Positions 1-7,150 are shown, numbered from the stretch's first letter. The stretch is 9,577 nucleotides of DNA from Planctomycetaceae bacterium (GCA_029259875.1 JAJDEK010000175.1:1-9577), one strand, 5' to 3'. Numbers and translations are program-made. Notes: generated by a model not told the origin, from the sequence alone.

Positions 1-604
1 TTGATTACTTCATAAACATAAGTAGGCATTGCTACTTTTTTACCTCTCAACTCAACTTTTAATATAATCCAAGTAACAATCAGAATCTATGTTCTAAATT
101 TGTTTCCAGTTTCGCTTGTCTTAAGCTTACTAATAATAGGAATGACCTTAAACAAGTTAAGGCAAGTAATCATGGGAATACTTACTCTTTTCAAAACGGG
201 AAGAACCCACTGGAAATGCAAGATCCCGGAAGTTCTTCACCTTCCAGATACTTTTTTATGTGGTTTCCTCAACAAATACTGCACAATATTCCAGCAAGGG
301 TAATTTCAGCAATCAAACCCGGAACCACACACGATTGTTTATTCATCAGATATCTACGAAGTCAAACAATAAACCTCTTAGTATATGCGTATTCAATACC
401 TTATTCTGCCTGATTTCAATCATATCCAATCCATTTCAGCAGGAAAAGGTTCTGATGTTTGAACCTGAAGGTTAACAATTAGTGGCTGGTATTGCTGGAC
501 CTGGCCAGCTAGAATCTGTTAGCATCAGCGTCTATTGCTGAATCCAAACAAACTCACAAAAGTACACATTCGATCAATTGTGTTATTTAACAGGAGAACA
601 GTCA
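1..604. other. Intergenic region with no supported gene
   Basis: No open frame here looks like a protein. The three short + strand frames overlap one another in different phases, have no recognisable motif and lack a Shine-Dalgarno site. The first 100 bases are AT-rich and contain TATAAT at 63-68, with TTTACC at 39-44 (18-base spacer) as a possible weak promoter pointing right, but no gene follows it closely. A small hairpin, GCTGG (494-498) with CCAGC (505-509), lies about 100 bases before hpf and could belong to its leader. The gene upstream of this window may end shortly before position 1. Confidence 0.5.
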
Positions 605-961
605 GTGCAAGTTGCGATTACTTGTCGTCATGGTAGTGTTTCAGATGGTCTCCGTGATTATATTACTGAAAAGTCTGAGAAGTTGCTGACGTACTTTGAG
701 AGGGTAACTGCAATTCAAGTAACGATCGACCAAGGTCAAAACCAGAATCGGGTCGAAATTCTCGTAGACGCAGAACATAAACACAACTTTGTTGCCCATG
801 CGGAAGGAGATGAAATCAAACCAAATTTTCATTCCGCGTTGAGTAAAATGGAACAACAAATTAAAAAATATAAGGAAAAAATTCAGGATCACCGCCGTGA
901 CCGTCCCCTGAATGAACTCTCGGAAAGCGAGATCACGGAAACAGAATCTGAATCTGAATAA
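605..961 (+). CDS. hpf: Ribosome hibernation promoting factor (HPF/RaiA family, short form)
   Basis: This encodes a 118-residue member of the HPF/YfiA (RaiA) family, which binds the 30S decoding region in stationary phase or starvation and keeps ribosomes inactive, usually as 100S dimers or stabilised 70S particles. The single alpha/beta domain covers about residues 1-98. It includes the N-terminal strand VAITCRHG and the basic helix KKYKEKIQDHRRDR (87-100), which in this family contacts rRNA. There is no C-terminal dimerisation domain as in long HPF, so it is the short type. Residues 104-118 form an acidic Ser/Glu/Thr tail. I chose the GTG at 605 because AGGAGA at 592-597 sits at ideal distance; the frame also opens at a TTG at 578, which would add nine residues unlike the family. 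It heads a cluster with three PTS genes, as hpf neighbours ptsN in proteobacteria. Family assignment is firm; the start is likely. Confidence 0.93.
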   Translation: MQVAITCRHGSVSDGLRDYITEKSEKLLTYFERVTAIQVTIDQGQNQNRVEILVDAEHKHNFVAHAEGDEIKPNFHSALSKMEQQIKKYKEKIQDHRRDRPLNELSESEITETESESE

Positions 962-1028
962 TTCCTGATTGTCATTTGAGAACATTGCTCAACTGACGAA
1001 AAAATGTATGAGATCATCATTGTGTTAT

Positions 1029-1070
1029 CAGCTTGCAAACACTCGCTCCTGATTGTGTTCTTGCAAGCTG
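1029..1070 (+). promoter_or_regulatory. Long stem-loop between hpf and ptsN
   Basis: A perfect 10-bp inverted repeat, CAGCTTGCAA (1029-1038) and TTGCAAGCTG (1061-1070), can extend inward with ACAC (1039-1042) against GTGT (1055-1058) across a two-base bulge. The loop is about 12 bases. No T-run follows, so it is not a standard intrinsic terminator. It could be an attenuator, an RNA processing or stability element, or an operator. It lies 68 bases after the hpf stop and 79 bases before ptsN, so it could uncouple their expression. The structure is seen; the role is inferred. Confidence 0.5.
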
Positions 1071-1149
1071 AAACAGTTTACAACAACGTCTTGCATCTTT
1101 AGATCGCAGACACTGAGTTTTTTACAGATGTAGTTAGAAGGAAGAATAC

Positions 1150-1623
1150 ATGAAGTTAACAGACTTCGTGGTTTCGGATGCCATCATTCCGGAATTGAAT
1201 GTAACCACTAAAGAAGAAGCAATCCGTACGATGGTTGCCGGGCTTAAAAAAGCTGGCAGTATCTCAATAGAGGACGAAGAAGGCATTGTCTCCGCAATTT
1301 TAAAACGGGAGGAGTTGGGCTCTACTGGAATAGGTAACGGTGTTGCCGTTCCTCACACCAAACATTCTTCCGTTGAAAACCTGACCGCTGCTGTTGCCCT
1401 TTCTTCGGAAGGTGTCGACTTCGCCAGTCTAGACGGTGAAGATGTTTATATTTTGTTTTTATTGATCTCACCTCTGGATCGTCCGGGAGATCACTTACGC
1501 GGATTGGAAAACATTTCCCGCCACCTAAGAAATCAAAACTTCTGTAAATTTCTTAGACAGTCCAAGAATGTTAAGGATATTGTTGAATTACTTAACGAAG
1601 CTGACAGTAACCAGCTGGACTAA
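1150..1623 (+). CDS. ptsN: PTS EIIA protein, PtsN / fructose-type EIIA domain
   Basis: The 157-residue protein is one complete PTS EIIA type-2 domain, the fold of EIIA-Ntr and EIIA-Fru. It receives phosphate from HPr on a histidine. The signature [14 protein letters not shown] places that histidine at H69, in the usual Pro-His context. The later part, with [23 protein letters not shown] at about 117-139 split over the typical LL and H-x-x-x-L-x-x-(I/L)-S elements, also fits. There is no EIIB or EIIC domain, no membrane segment and no fused DNA-binding domain, so a regulatory role as in EIIA-Ntr is more likely than transport. The ATG is preceded by AAGGAAGA at 1138-1145 at good spacing, the clearest ribosome site in the PTS cluster. 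Length matches E. coli PtsN closely. HPr and enzyme I follow, giving it its own phosphate supply. The regulated targets cannot be seen from sequence. Confidence 0.92.
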   Translation: MKLTDFVVSDAIIPELNVTTKEEAIRTMVAGLKKAGSISIEDEEGIVSAILKREELGSTGIGNGVAVPHTKHSSVENLTAAVALSSEGVDFASLDGEDVYILFLLISPLDRPGDHLRGLENISRHLRNQNFCKFLRQSKNVKDIVELLNEADSNQLD

Positions 1624-1844
1624 GTAACGAGGCGTTGCTGTTAGGGAGAACCCAGTCAAACACAGTTTTACCTGACACTAAAGTCAAACATGCATCCTGA
1701 AATACAGAAAGCATGTTCTGCTTTAGCTCATTGCTGGTCGAGTCAAGAGAAAAGGGGTAATTACAAAATCGTACTGAAAACACCATGATTCCTAATTGAA
1801 ACATGTTTGGTTTTCAGGTTGCTTGAGTAGTTATCAATTGTACC

Positions 1845-2147
1845 ATGCAAGAATCTGTTTGCCGTCAGGTTGTCACTGTCAAAATGAAGCAAGGATTACA
1901 TCTGCGTCCGATTTCAGAGATTGTTCGCATTTCCCGAAATTATCCTTGCGATTTTAAGATTTCTAATGGAGATCAGTCAGGCAATGCCAAAGAGATCTAT
2001 GACCTCTTGGAGCTAAAGGCAATGCCTCAGACTGAACTCGTTCTAGAGGCAAATGGAGATGATGCCAACAAGCTCATCGAGGAAGTTGTTTCGTTTTTTG
2101 AATCAGGATATAAAAAATTTGAAGAAACGATTGACTCATCTGATTGA
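1845..2147 (+). CDS. ptsH: HPr family phosphocarrier protein
   Basis: The 100-residue product is an HPr/NPr-type phosphocarrier that passes phosphate from enzyme I to EIIA. The active site reads KQGLHLRPIS, with the phosphorylated histidine at H19; most HPr proteins have GLHARPA. The second conserved region, NAKEIYDLLELKA (47-59), aligns with the NLKSIMGVMSL stretch of Gram-positive HPr, and the regulatory serine (Ser46 in B. subtilis) is replaced by Glu at E50. It therefore cannot be phosphorylated there by HPr kinase. The protein is slightly longer than usual (85-90 residues), with an acidic C-terminal end. The ATG at 1845 is the only sensible start, since TGA at 1824 closes the frame upstream. 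There is no Shine-Dalgarno site. It sits 221 bases after ptsN and 76 before ptsI. Whether it behaves as HPr or as NPr cannot be settled from sequence. Confidence 0.92.
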   Translation: MQESVCRQVVTVKMKQGLHLRPISEIVRISRNYPCDFKISNGDQSGNAKEIYDLLELKAMPQTELVLEANGDDANKLIEEVVSFFESGYKKFEETIDSSD

Positions 2148-2161
2148 CCCCCATGCACACC

Positions 2162-2184
2162 AACTGGGTGGTTTCCCACCAGTT
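2162..2184 (+). promoter_or_regulatory. Hairpin between ptsH and ptsI
   Basis: AACTGG (2162-2167) plus TGG (2169-2171) pair with CCA (2176-2178) plus CCAGTT (2179-2184). This gives a 9-bp stem with one bulged G (2168) and a TTTC loop. It lies 14 bases after the HPr stop codon and 39 before the enzyme I start. No T-run follows. A stable hairpin here could protect the upstream message from 3' decay or partly block read-through, giving more HPr than enzyme I. The function is inferred. Confidence 0.5.
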
Positions 2185-2223
2185 CCCTATCTGTTAGAAA
2201 GTGCCGTATTAGGCTCTGATTAA

Positions 2224-3987
2224 ATGCTCGTTAAACGTGGAATTGCAGTTTCTCAGGGAGTTAACTTTGGCCCCGCGCTTATTCTGGGGACAGAGGACTT
2301 TCGCATTCCGCGACAATTCGTGAGCGTAAACGTGATTGACACGGAGATCGCACGCCTCACTTCAGCCATGGATGCTGTTTGCGAAGAAATCGCTGAGAAC
2401 GAGCGGCTCGCATCAGATAAGCTGGGAAAACAATATGGAGCCATTTTTGCAGCACACTTGCAAATGGTCAGTTCGCCTCGGCTTCGGGAAGAGATCGAAA
2501 CGTTAATTCGTGAAAAATGCTACTCTCCGGAACATGCCTCCAGCCGCGTCTTCCGCAGATATACCAAACTGGTCCAACACCTAGGTGATAACTATCTGGC
2601 AGAACGAGCCAGTGATATTATTGATCTGGAAAAAAGACTTCTCAAACAGTTACTGGGTGAAAAACGAGAAGAGCTTTCCAATCTCACTGAACCCATTATT
2701 GTACTCGCTAATAATTTAACCCCCAGTGAAACGGCAAGTCTCACCAAAGAATTTGTATTGGGGTTTGCGACAGAGGTTGGTGGGCGTACAAGTCATACTG
2801 CGATTCTCGCCGGTGCACTCGAAATCCCCGCTGTCGTTGGCTTAGGTGAGTTCCTCTCCGACATCTCAGGCGGTGACATGGTCATCGTTGATGGAAATAA
2901 CGGCGAGATCATCATTGATCCAGATGAAGAGACGCTCGCGAAATATAAAGATACTGGCGAACGCCAACGATCAATGGCGGCTCGGTTGGCTTCTCGTCGA
3001 AAAATTCGTTCGGAAACACAAGATGGAACCCGCGTGCATGTCATGGGTAATATTGAGTTTCCCAATGAAGTCGAACATTGCACAGAACGTGGCGCAGATG
3101 GAATTGGTCTCTATCGGACTGAATTTCTTTATCTACAATCCAACACGGAACCTACTGAACAAGTCCACTACGATGCTTATTGCCGTGTGATTCAAGCGGC
3201 CAAAAATCGCCCTATTGTCATCCGAACTCTAGATCTGGGAGCTGACAAGATCCCGAGAGGCTATAAGCATTTGTCCAAAGAGGGAATGAATCCGGCGCTT
3301 GGGCTAAGGAGTTTAAGACTAAGCTTACGTGACTTACCTCTGTTTAAAACCCAGCTTCGCGCTATCTTTCGTGCGGCTGTACATGGTGATGTACGCATCA
3401 TGTTCCCTCTCATTTCAACACTATTGGAATGGCGACAAGCAAAAATGATTGTGGGCGATGTCTTTGAAGACCTCGAAGAACGGGGAGTGGAGTTCAATCC
3501 GAATATCCCAATTGGAATGATGGTGGAAGTCCCTGCTGCTGCACTTCTGGCTGAAGAGTTTGCAGAAGAAGTTGACTTTTTCTCCATTGGGACAAACGAC
3601 TTAATTCAGTATACTCTAGCCGTAGATCGCTCTGACCCAGCTGTCTCATCTCTCTACAACTCATCTGATCCTTCGATTTTAAGGCTCATTAAAATGGTTG
3701 TAGACGCGGCAAATAAAAAAAATATACCGGTCACTGTTTGTGGTCAAATGAGCTCCGATCTGAAATCGATTCCTTTATTGACTGGCATGGGAATTCGACA
3801 GATCAGTGCTACTCCACTCGCAATCCCAGAAGTAAAAGAAGTAATACGACATCTAACAATCGAGCGGGCAGAAGAAATCGCCGCACATGCGATGACCATC
3901 GATATTGCCCGTGACGTAGAAAGTTATTTAAGAGGAGAACTATATAAAATATGTCCTGACCTGTTTGATGAAGAACTAACACTGTAA
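2224..3987 (+). CDS. ptsI: Phosphoenolpyruvate-protein phosphotransferase (PTS enzyme I)
   Basis: This 587-residue cytoplasmic enzyme autophosphorylates from PEP and phosphorylates HPr. Domains in order are an N-terminal HPr-binding helical region within the phosphohistidine domain (about 1-240) and a C-terminal PEP-binding TIM barrel (about 260-570). The active histidine is H191 in GGRTSHTAI, equal to E. coli H189. PEP and Mg sites are present: R298 (GLYRTEFL), R334 ([10 protein letters not shown]), E435 (MMVEVPAA), N458-D459 (GTNDL), R469 (VDRSDP) and the proton-donor cysteine C506. There is no N-terminal GAF domain, so it is the sugar-type architecture rather than PtsP. The Cys loop reads VCGQMSSD where most members have VCGEMAGD. 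The ATG at 2224 gives the typical [11 protein letters not shown] start; the ribosome site is weak (AGG at 2211). It closes the hpf-ptsN-ptsH-ptsI cluster, and nothing obviously terminates transcription just after it. Confidence 0.96.
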   Translation: MLVKRGIAVSQGVNFGPALILGTEDFRIPRQFVSVNVIDTEIARLTSAMDAVCEEIAENERLASDKLGKQYGAIFAAHLQMVSSPRLREEIETLIREKCYSPEHASSRVFRRYTKLVQHLGDNYLAERASDIIDLEKRLLKQLLGEKREELSNLTEPIIVLANNLTPSETASLTKEFVLGFATEVGGRTSHTAILAGALEIPAVVGLGEFLSDISGGDMVIVDGNNGEIIIDPDEETLAKYKDTGERQRSMAARLASRRKIRSETQDGTRVHVMGNIEFPNEVEHCTERGADGIGLYRTEFLYLQSNTEPTEQVHYDAYCRVIQAAKNRPIVIRTLDLGADKIPRGYKHLSKEGMNPALGLRSLRLSLRDLPLFKTQLRAIFRAAVHGDVRIMFPLISTLLEWRQAKMIVGDVFEDLEERGVEFNPNIPIGMMVEVPAAALLAEEFAEEVDFFSIGTNDLIQYTLAVDRSDPAVSSLYNSSDPSILRLIKMVVDAANKKNIPVTVCGQMSSDLKSIPLLTGMGIRQISATPLAIPEVKEVIRHLTIERAEEIAAHAMTIDIARDVESYLRGELYKICPDLFDEELTL

Positions 3988-4149
3988 TCAACATTGATAA
4001 AACAGAACTTGCCTTCTCACTACAAGCAGACAGAACACATTACACGCTTGGCTAATGTTGATCAATCAGATCAGTATTAATCATCACATTTTAACGTTTA
4101 CATTTTGTGGTTGATGAAATCCATTTTGAAATTAAATAAATCAACCGCT

Positions 4150-4177
4150 ATCCATATCACCTCGGTGGTGAGTGGAT
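4150..4177 (+). promoter_or_regulatory. Hairpin in the ptsI-RNase E/G gap
   Basis: ATCCA (4150-4154) pairs with TGGAT (4173-4177). Inside it, CACC (4158-4161) pairs with GGTG (4167-4170) around a TCGGT loop, with a small internal loop between the two helices. No T-run follows. It could be a leader RNA element or a weak 3' end for the PTS transcript. Structure is seen, role unknown. Confidence 0.35.
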
Positions 4178-4516
4178 CGAGTAAGAACTAATTCAATCAA
4201 GACGAAATGTATTGTAAATCATTTCCTAACCCTGAAATTGACAGTGTGTGAACAGCATAAGGAAAGTAATTAGAACTCTGCAAACGAATCTAACAATTCG
4301 TATCCAGCCAGTTTGATCTTTCTGCTTCCTGCCTCTTCACATCAGTAACAGCATGCAAAAACGAACCAACACTTTACAACAAGTAGTTCAAAAGGCGGCA
4401 AAAACCGACTTAAGATGGCATGCTACGGTTATAATTTCTCACTTTCAGAGTCAACGAAGGACCCCTGAACCTATTGGGACGACCTGTTCTGCATACCAGT
4501 TTTCCAGTGATGACGT

Positions 4517-4533
4517 GCGACTCTTCAAGTCGC
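4517..4533 (+). promoter_or_regulatory. Short perfect hairpin in the putative RNase E/G leader
   Basis: GCGACT (4517-4522) and AGTCGC (4528-4533) form a perfect 6-bp stem around the loop CTTCA. Seven bases further is the palindrome TTACCGGTAA (4540-4549). Both lie roughly 320-340 bases before the RNase gene start, which would put them in a long leader if transcription begins upstream of them. Confidence 0.35.
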
Positions 4534-4860
4534 GATCCATTACCGGTAACGCTGATGATAAAGTAAGCAGAAAAGAATTTGCCCTAGCTGGATCAATGCT
4601 CCTTCGAGACATCACACAGGAAGTGGTTCGACTCATTTGTCGCATCAAGAAAACTCTCATTGATTTTATTTGTCCGGTTTCATTTCGAACAAGGACAATT
4701 CACTCAAAGAGGCCTGCCCATTCCTGGACTCTCCATGAATACAACAGGTTACAGACAGACAACGCTATTGCAAGGATACAGTTTGCATGCAAAATGTCCG
4801 TCTCTTCAGCGACTGATGGAGCATACATGATTCGTCGTGTCAAACGACAGAGGGTACTCC

Positions 4861-6423
4861 ATGAAAAAGGAAATGCTGATTAATGTCCTCCAGCCGGAGG
4901 AAAGTCGAATCGCCATCGTTGAAGATGGTATTCTCGAAGAACTTTACGTAGAACGAAACAGTGCTGAAAATCTGGTCGGTAATATCTACAAGGGAAAAGT
5001 AGTCAATATCGAACCAAGTATTCAGGCTGCTTTCGTTGATTTCGGTGTAGGCCGCAACGGCTTTTTACACGTCAGTGACGTCGAACATCAATACTATAAA
5101 CATATCACCGAAGGGGCAGATGAAAACGGCAAACCTGCACGGGGGAAAAACCCAAAGGGCCGTCGGGTCAATGAACGAAGTGTTGCCAACAAACCTCCGA
5201 TTCAGGAAGTCCTAAAGCGAGGTAGTGAAGTTCTGGTACAGGTCATCAAGGAAGGGATTGGGAATAAAGGACCAACCCTGTCGACCTATATTAGTATCCC
5301 CGGACGCTATCTGGTTATTATGCCCGGACTGCAACGAGTGGGAATCAGCCGTAAAATTACTGACGAAGACATCAGACGACAACTACGAACGATCCTCACA
5401 AAATTAGCTCCCCCTCCCGGTCTCGGATTCATTGTTCGGACCGCTGGCATTGATCGAACCGCAGAAGACCTCAGACGCGATTTAAACTATCTGCTTCGAC
5501 TCTGGGGAACAATCGTAGGACGCATCAAAAAGCTACCCGCTCCGGTGGAGATTTACTCCGAAAGCGACATGATGATCCGCACGATTCGCGATATCTATAA
5601 TAAGGAAATTGATGCACTTTATATCGATGAGCCCACAGCCTATCAACGGGCCAGAGATTTTATGAAAGTAGTGCTTCCCAAGCACGTTGATCGGGTAAAA
5701 CAATACAGTGGCAACGATCCTATTTTCTACGACAGCAATCTTGATGATGAAATTTGCAGTATTCAAAATCGACACGTCCCCATGAAAGGCGGAGGATCGA
5801 TTGTCATTGACCAGACAGAAGCCCTCGTCGCGATCGATGTTAACAGTGGAAATTACCGTGCAGATGATAATGCTGAAAAAACGGCTTTCAAAGTGAATAT
5901 GAAAGCGGCCGAAGAAATCAGTCGTCAAATCAGACTTCGTGACTTAGGAGGTGTCATCGTAATTGACTTTATTGATATGCGAGAAGAGAGACATCGCCGC
6001 CAAGTAGAGCGAAGATTAAACGAACTCGTAAAACGGGATCGCGCTCGAACCAAAGTATTGCGAATCAGCCCCTTCGGTCTCATTGAAATGACTCGTCAAC
6101 GAATACGCCCTTCACTACGAAGAAGTATGTATGAAGACTGTCCGTCATGCCGAGGTACAGGCCAGGTAAAAACGGCCGAAAGTATGGCCATCGAAGTGAT
6201 GCGGACGCTGATGAAAACGATTAATAAGAAAAAGATTTCACGGATCGTTTTAAATGTACATGAAACAGTGGCAAATTATCTGAATAATAAACGTCGTAAA
6301 GACATCACTAACCTGGAAGAATCTGCCACAACCTCTATCATAATTAACGCACGTACAGATGTCGAACCGGAGCACTTAATCGCGCGTTGTTATGACGATA
6401 TTGGAAATGAAGTGAATTTCTAG
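4861..6423 (+). CDS. Ribonuclease E/G family endoribonuclease
   Basis: The 520-residue protein matches the catalytic half of RNase E/G, a single-strand endoribonuclease that senses 5' monophosphates and acts in mRNA decay and rRNA/tRNA maturation. The S1 RNA-binding region (about 37-142) starts GNIYKGKVVNIEPSIQAAFVDFG and holds an extra basic stretch near 84-111 compared with E. coli. The 5'-sensor pair R193-T194 sits in FIVRTAG. The DNase I-like catalytic domain has D326 (VAIDVNSG) and D369 (VIVIDFIDM), and the zinc-link motif CPSC is at 427-430. No long C-terminal scaffold follows, so no RNase E-type degradosome platform is encoded; size is nearer RNase G. I prefer ATG 4861, with GAGGG at 4850-4854 at good distance, over the in-frame GTG at 4837, because MKKEMLINV is the family-like N terminus. 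The rplU gene follows 248 bases on, as is common for rng. Choice between rne and rng names is not possible here. Confidence 0.95.
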   Translation: MKKEMLINVLQPEESRIAIVEDGILEELYVERNSAENLVGNIYKGKVVNIEPSIQAAFVDFGVGRNGFLHVSDVEHQYYKHITEGADENGKPARGKNPKGRRVNERSVANKPPIQEVLKRGSEVLVQVIKEGIGNKGPTLSTYISIPGRYLVIMPGLQRVGISRKITDEDIRRQLRTILTKLAPPPGLGFIVRTAGIDRTAEDLRRDLNYLLRLWGTIVGRIKKLPAPVEIYSESDMMIRTIRDIYNKEIDALYIDEPTAYQRARDFMKVVLPKHVDRVKQYSGNDPIFYDSNLDDEICSIQNRHVPMKGGGSIVIDQTEALVAIDVNSGNYRADDNAEKTAFKVNMKAAEEISRQIRLRDLGGVIVIDFIDMREERHRRQVERRLNELVKRDRARTKVLRISPFGLIEMTRQRIRPSLRRSMYEDCPSCRGTGQVKTAESMAIEVMRTLMKTINKKKISRIVLNVHETVANYLNNKRRKDITNLEESATTSIIINARTDVEPEHLIARCYDDIGNEVNF

Positions 6424-6487
6424 TCGTTTCTGACTCGAAATTTCAAAAGTGAAGCTTTACAATGCCCTGCTCGCTATGAGAATGATT

Positions 6488-6504
6488 AGCGCTGGTTTTG
6501 CGCT
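6488..6504 (+). promoter_or_regulatory. Small hairpin after the RNase E/G gene
   Basis: AGCGC (6488-6492) pairs with GCGCT (6500-6504) around the loop TGGTTTT, followed by only a short T stretch. It may be a weak terminator or a stability element between the RNase gene and rplU. Weakly supported. Confidence 0.25.
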
Positions 6505-6516
6505 TTGAGTCGTTCC

Positions 6517-6530
6517 CTCTACTAGTAGAG
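6517..6530. repeat. Perfect 14-bp palindrome between the RNase gene and rplU
   Basis: CTCTACTAGTAGAG is self-complementary over all 14 bases, with no spacer, so it is better suited to a dimeric DNA-binding protein than to an RNA hairpin. It lies 142 bases before the rplU start. A second palindrome, ATTGCGCAAT, follows at 6569-6578, and TATAAC at 6589-6594 could be a -10 element, although no good -35 is visible at the right distance. Together these suggest that rplU has its own control region. Confidence 0.45.
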
Positions 6531-6671
6531 CACGATTAAGAAGGTTTTAATCAACTATTATCAATGGCATTGCGCAATTGATTCTGAATATAACTCGGAC
6601 TGGCTTTTGAGTCACAAATCCGACTTCAGCAAATTATTGATCAAAGAGTAAGAAGAAAAGAAGGTTTGAGG

Positions 6672-7037
6672 ATGTTTGTAGTAATCGAAGATGGCAGCCA
6701 TCAATATACGATTCAGGAAGGGGACACCCTGACGATCGACTACCGTGCTACAGCAAACGAAGGTGATGCGATTACATTCGACAGTGTTCTGCTTGCCAAT
6801 GGTGGTGGAGCCAGTTCAATTGGTGCCCCCACTATTGAAGGTGCCTCTGTGGAAGCAGAAGTCGTTGAACCCGAAGTAAAAGGCGAAAAGCTCGAAATCC
6901 AAAAGTTGCGACGTCGAAAAAATTCACGACGGCACACCGGTCACCGCCAGAAATACACAACTGTTCTCATCAAATCGATTACAGTTCCTGGCTTGGAAGT
7001 CGTTGAAACTGCTGCTGTTGAGACTGCCGCCGAATAG
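6672..7037 (+). CDS. rplU: 50S ribosomal protein L21
   Basis: The 121-residue product is bacterial L21, which binds 23S rRNA in the large subunit near L20. The N terminus MFVVIEDGSHQYTIQEGD matches the family start (MYAVIxxGGKQYxVxxGD). The signature block KLRRRKNSRRHTGHRQKYT at 78-96 is intact. It is longer than the usual 102-105 residues: there is a short Ala/Gly-rich segment near 43-52 and a C-terminal extension from about 104 ending in an Ala/Glu-rich tail. I chose ATG 6672, with AAAAGAAGG at 6656-6664 seven bases upstream; the TTG at 6666 is also in frame but is less likely. The RNase E/G gene lies upstream. The usual partner rpmA (L27) does not follow; instead a strong terminator closes the unit. 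Confidence 0.96.
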   Translation: MFVVIEDGSHQYTIQEGDTLTIDYRATANEGDAITFDSVLLANGGGASSIGAPTIEGASVEAEVVEPEVKGEKLEIQKLRRRKNSRRHTGHRQKYTTVLIKSITVPGLEVVETAAVETAAE

Positions 7038-7115
7038 TCATTGACCTTCTCAATACTGCCTGAGGTACTTGATCTGACAAATTACCGGCAGTAGTTCATA
7101 ATATCGCTTGATGAT

Positions 7116-7150
7116 AAAACTCCTCGAAAATGTTTTCGGGGAGTTTTTTT
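7116..7150 (+). terminator. Intrinsic terminator after rplU
   Basis: The left arm at 7116-7130 (AAAACTCCTCGAAAA) pairs along its whole length with 7133-7147, with one T-G wobble (7124 with 7139), around a two-base minimal loop; in practice the inner A-T pairs would open. The right arm runs into seven Ts at 7144-7150. This is a strong Rho-independent terminator ending the RNase-rplU unit. A separate 7-bp inverted repeat, TACTGCC (7054-7060) and GGCAGTA (7087-7093), lies between the rplU stop and it. Confidence 0.93.

Larger units (their letters stand above)
3988..4860. other. Long intergenic region upstream of the RNase E/G gene
   Basis: No confident gene lies in these 873 bases. Structures seen are a distant 9-bp inverted repeat right after ptsI (3987-3995 with 4054-4062), a two-part hairpin at 4150-4177, a perfect 6-bp hairpin with a 5-base loop at 4517-4533, and the palindrome TTACCGGTAA at 4540-4549. 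A 176-codon open frame, 4353-4883, runs through the region and overlaps the RNase gene start by 23 bases. It has no ribosome site, resembles no family I know, and uses AGG for arginine much more than the neighbouring genes, so I leave it uncalled. A long, structured leader is a reasonable alternative, because rne in E. coli has a 361-nt self-regulated leader; here that is inference. Confidence 0.45.

Noticed and set aside
100..475. Three short overlapping open frames before hpf
   Set aside because: They lie in different phases over the same AT-rich DNA, have no ribosome sites and no recognisable protein features.
484..495. TGGCTGGTATTGCT as a sigma-54 promoter for hpf
   Set aside because: The sequence resembles the -24/-12 boxes, and the genes would suit sigma-54, but GG and GC are separated by 8 bases, not the required 10.
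641..985. 114-codon open frame on the - strand opposite hpf
   Set aside because: It is antisense to a clearly recognised gene and its translation has no family features.
1687..1717. 7-bp inverted repeat AACATGC / GCATGTT between ptsN and ptsH
   Set aside because: Short arms with a 17-base loop and no T-run; expected by chance in a gap of this length.
2846..3190. 114-codon + strand frame inside ptsI
   Set aside because: It is an alternative-phase shadow of the well-supported enzyme I gene.
4620..4640. GGTTCGACTC as the T-loop of a tRNA
   Set aside because: The match is to the T-loop core only. No D-arm, anticodon arm or acceptor stem can be built around it.
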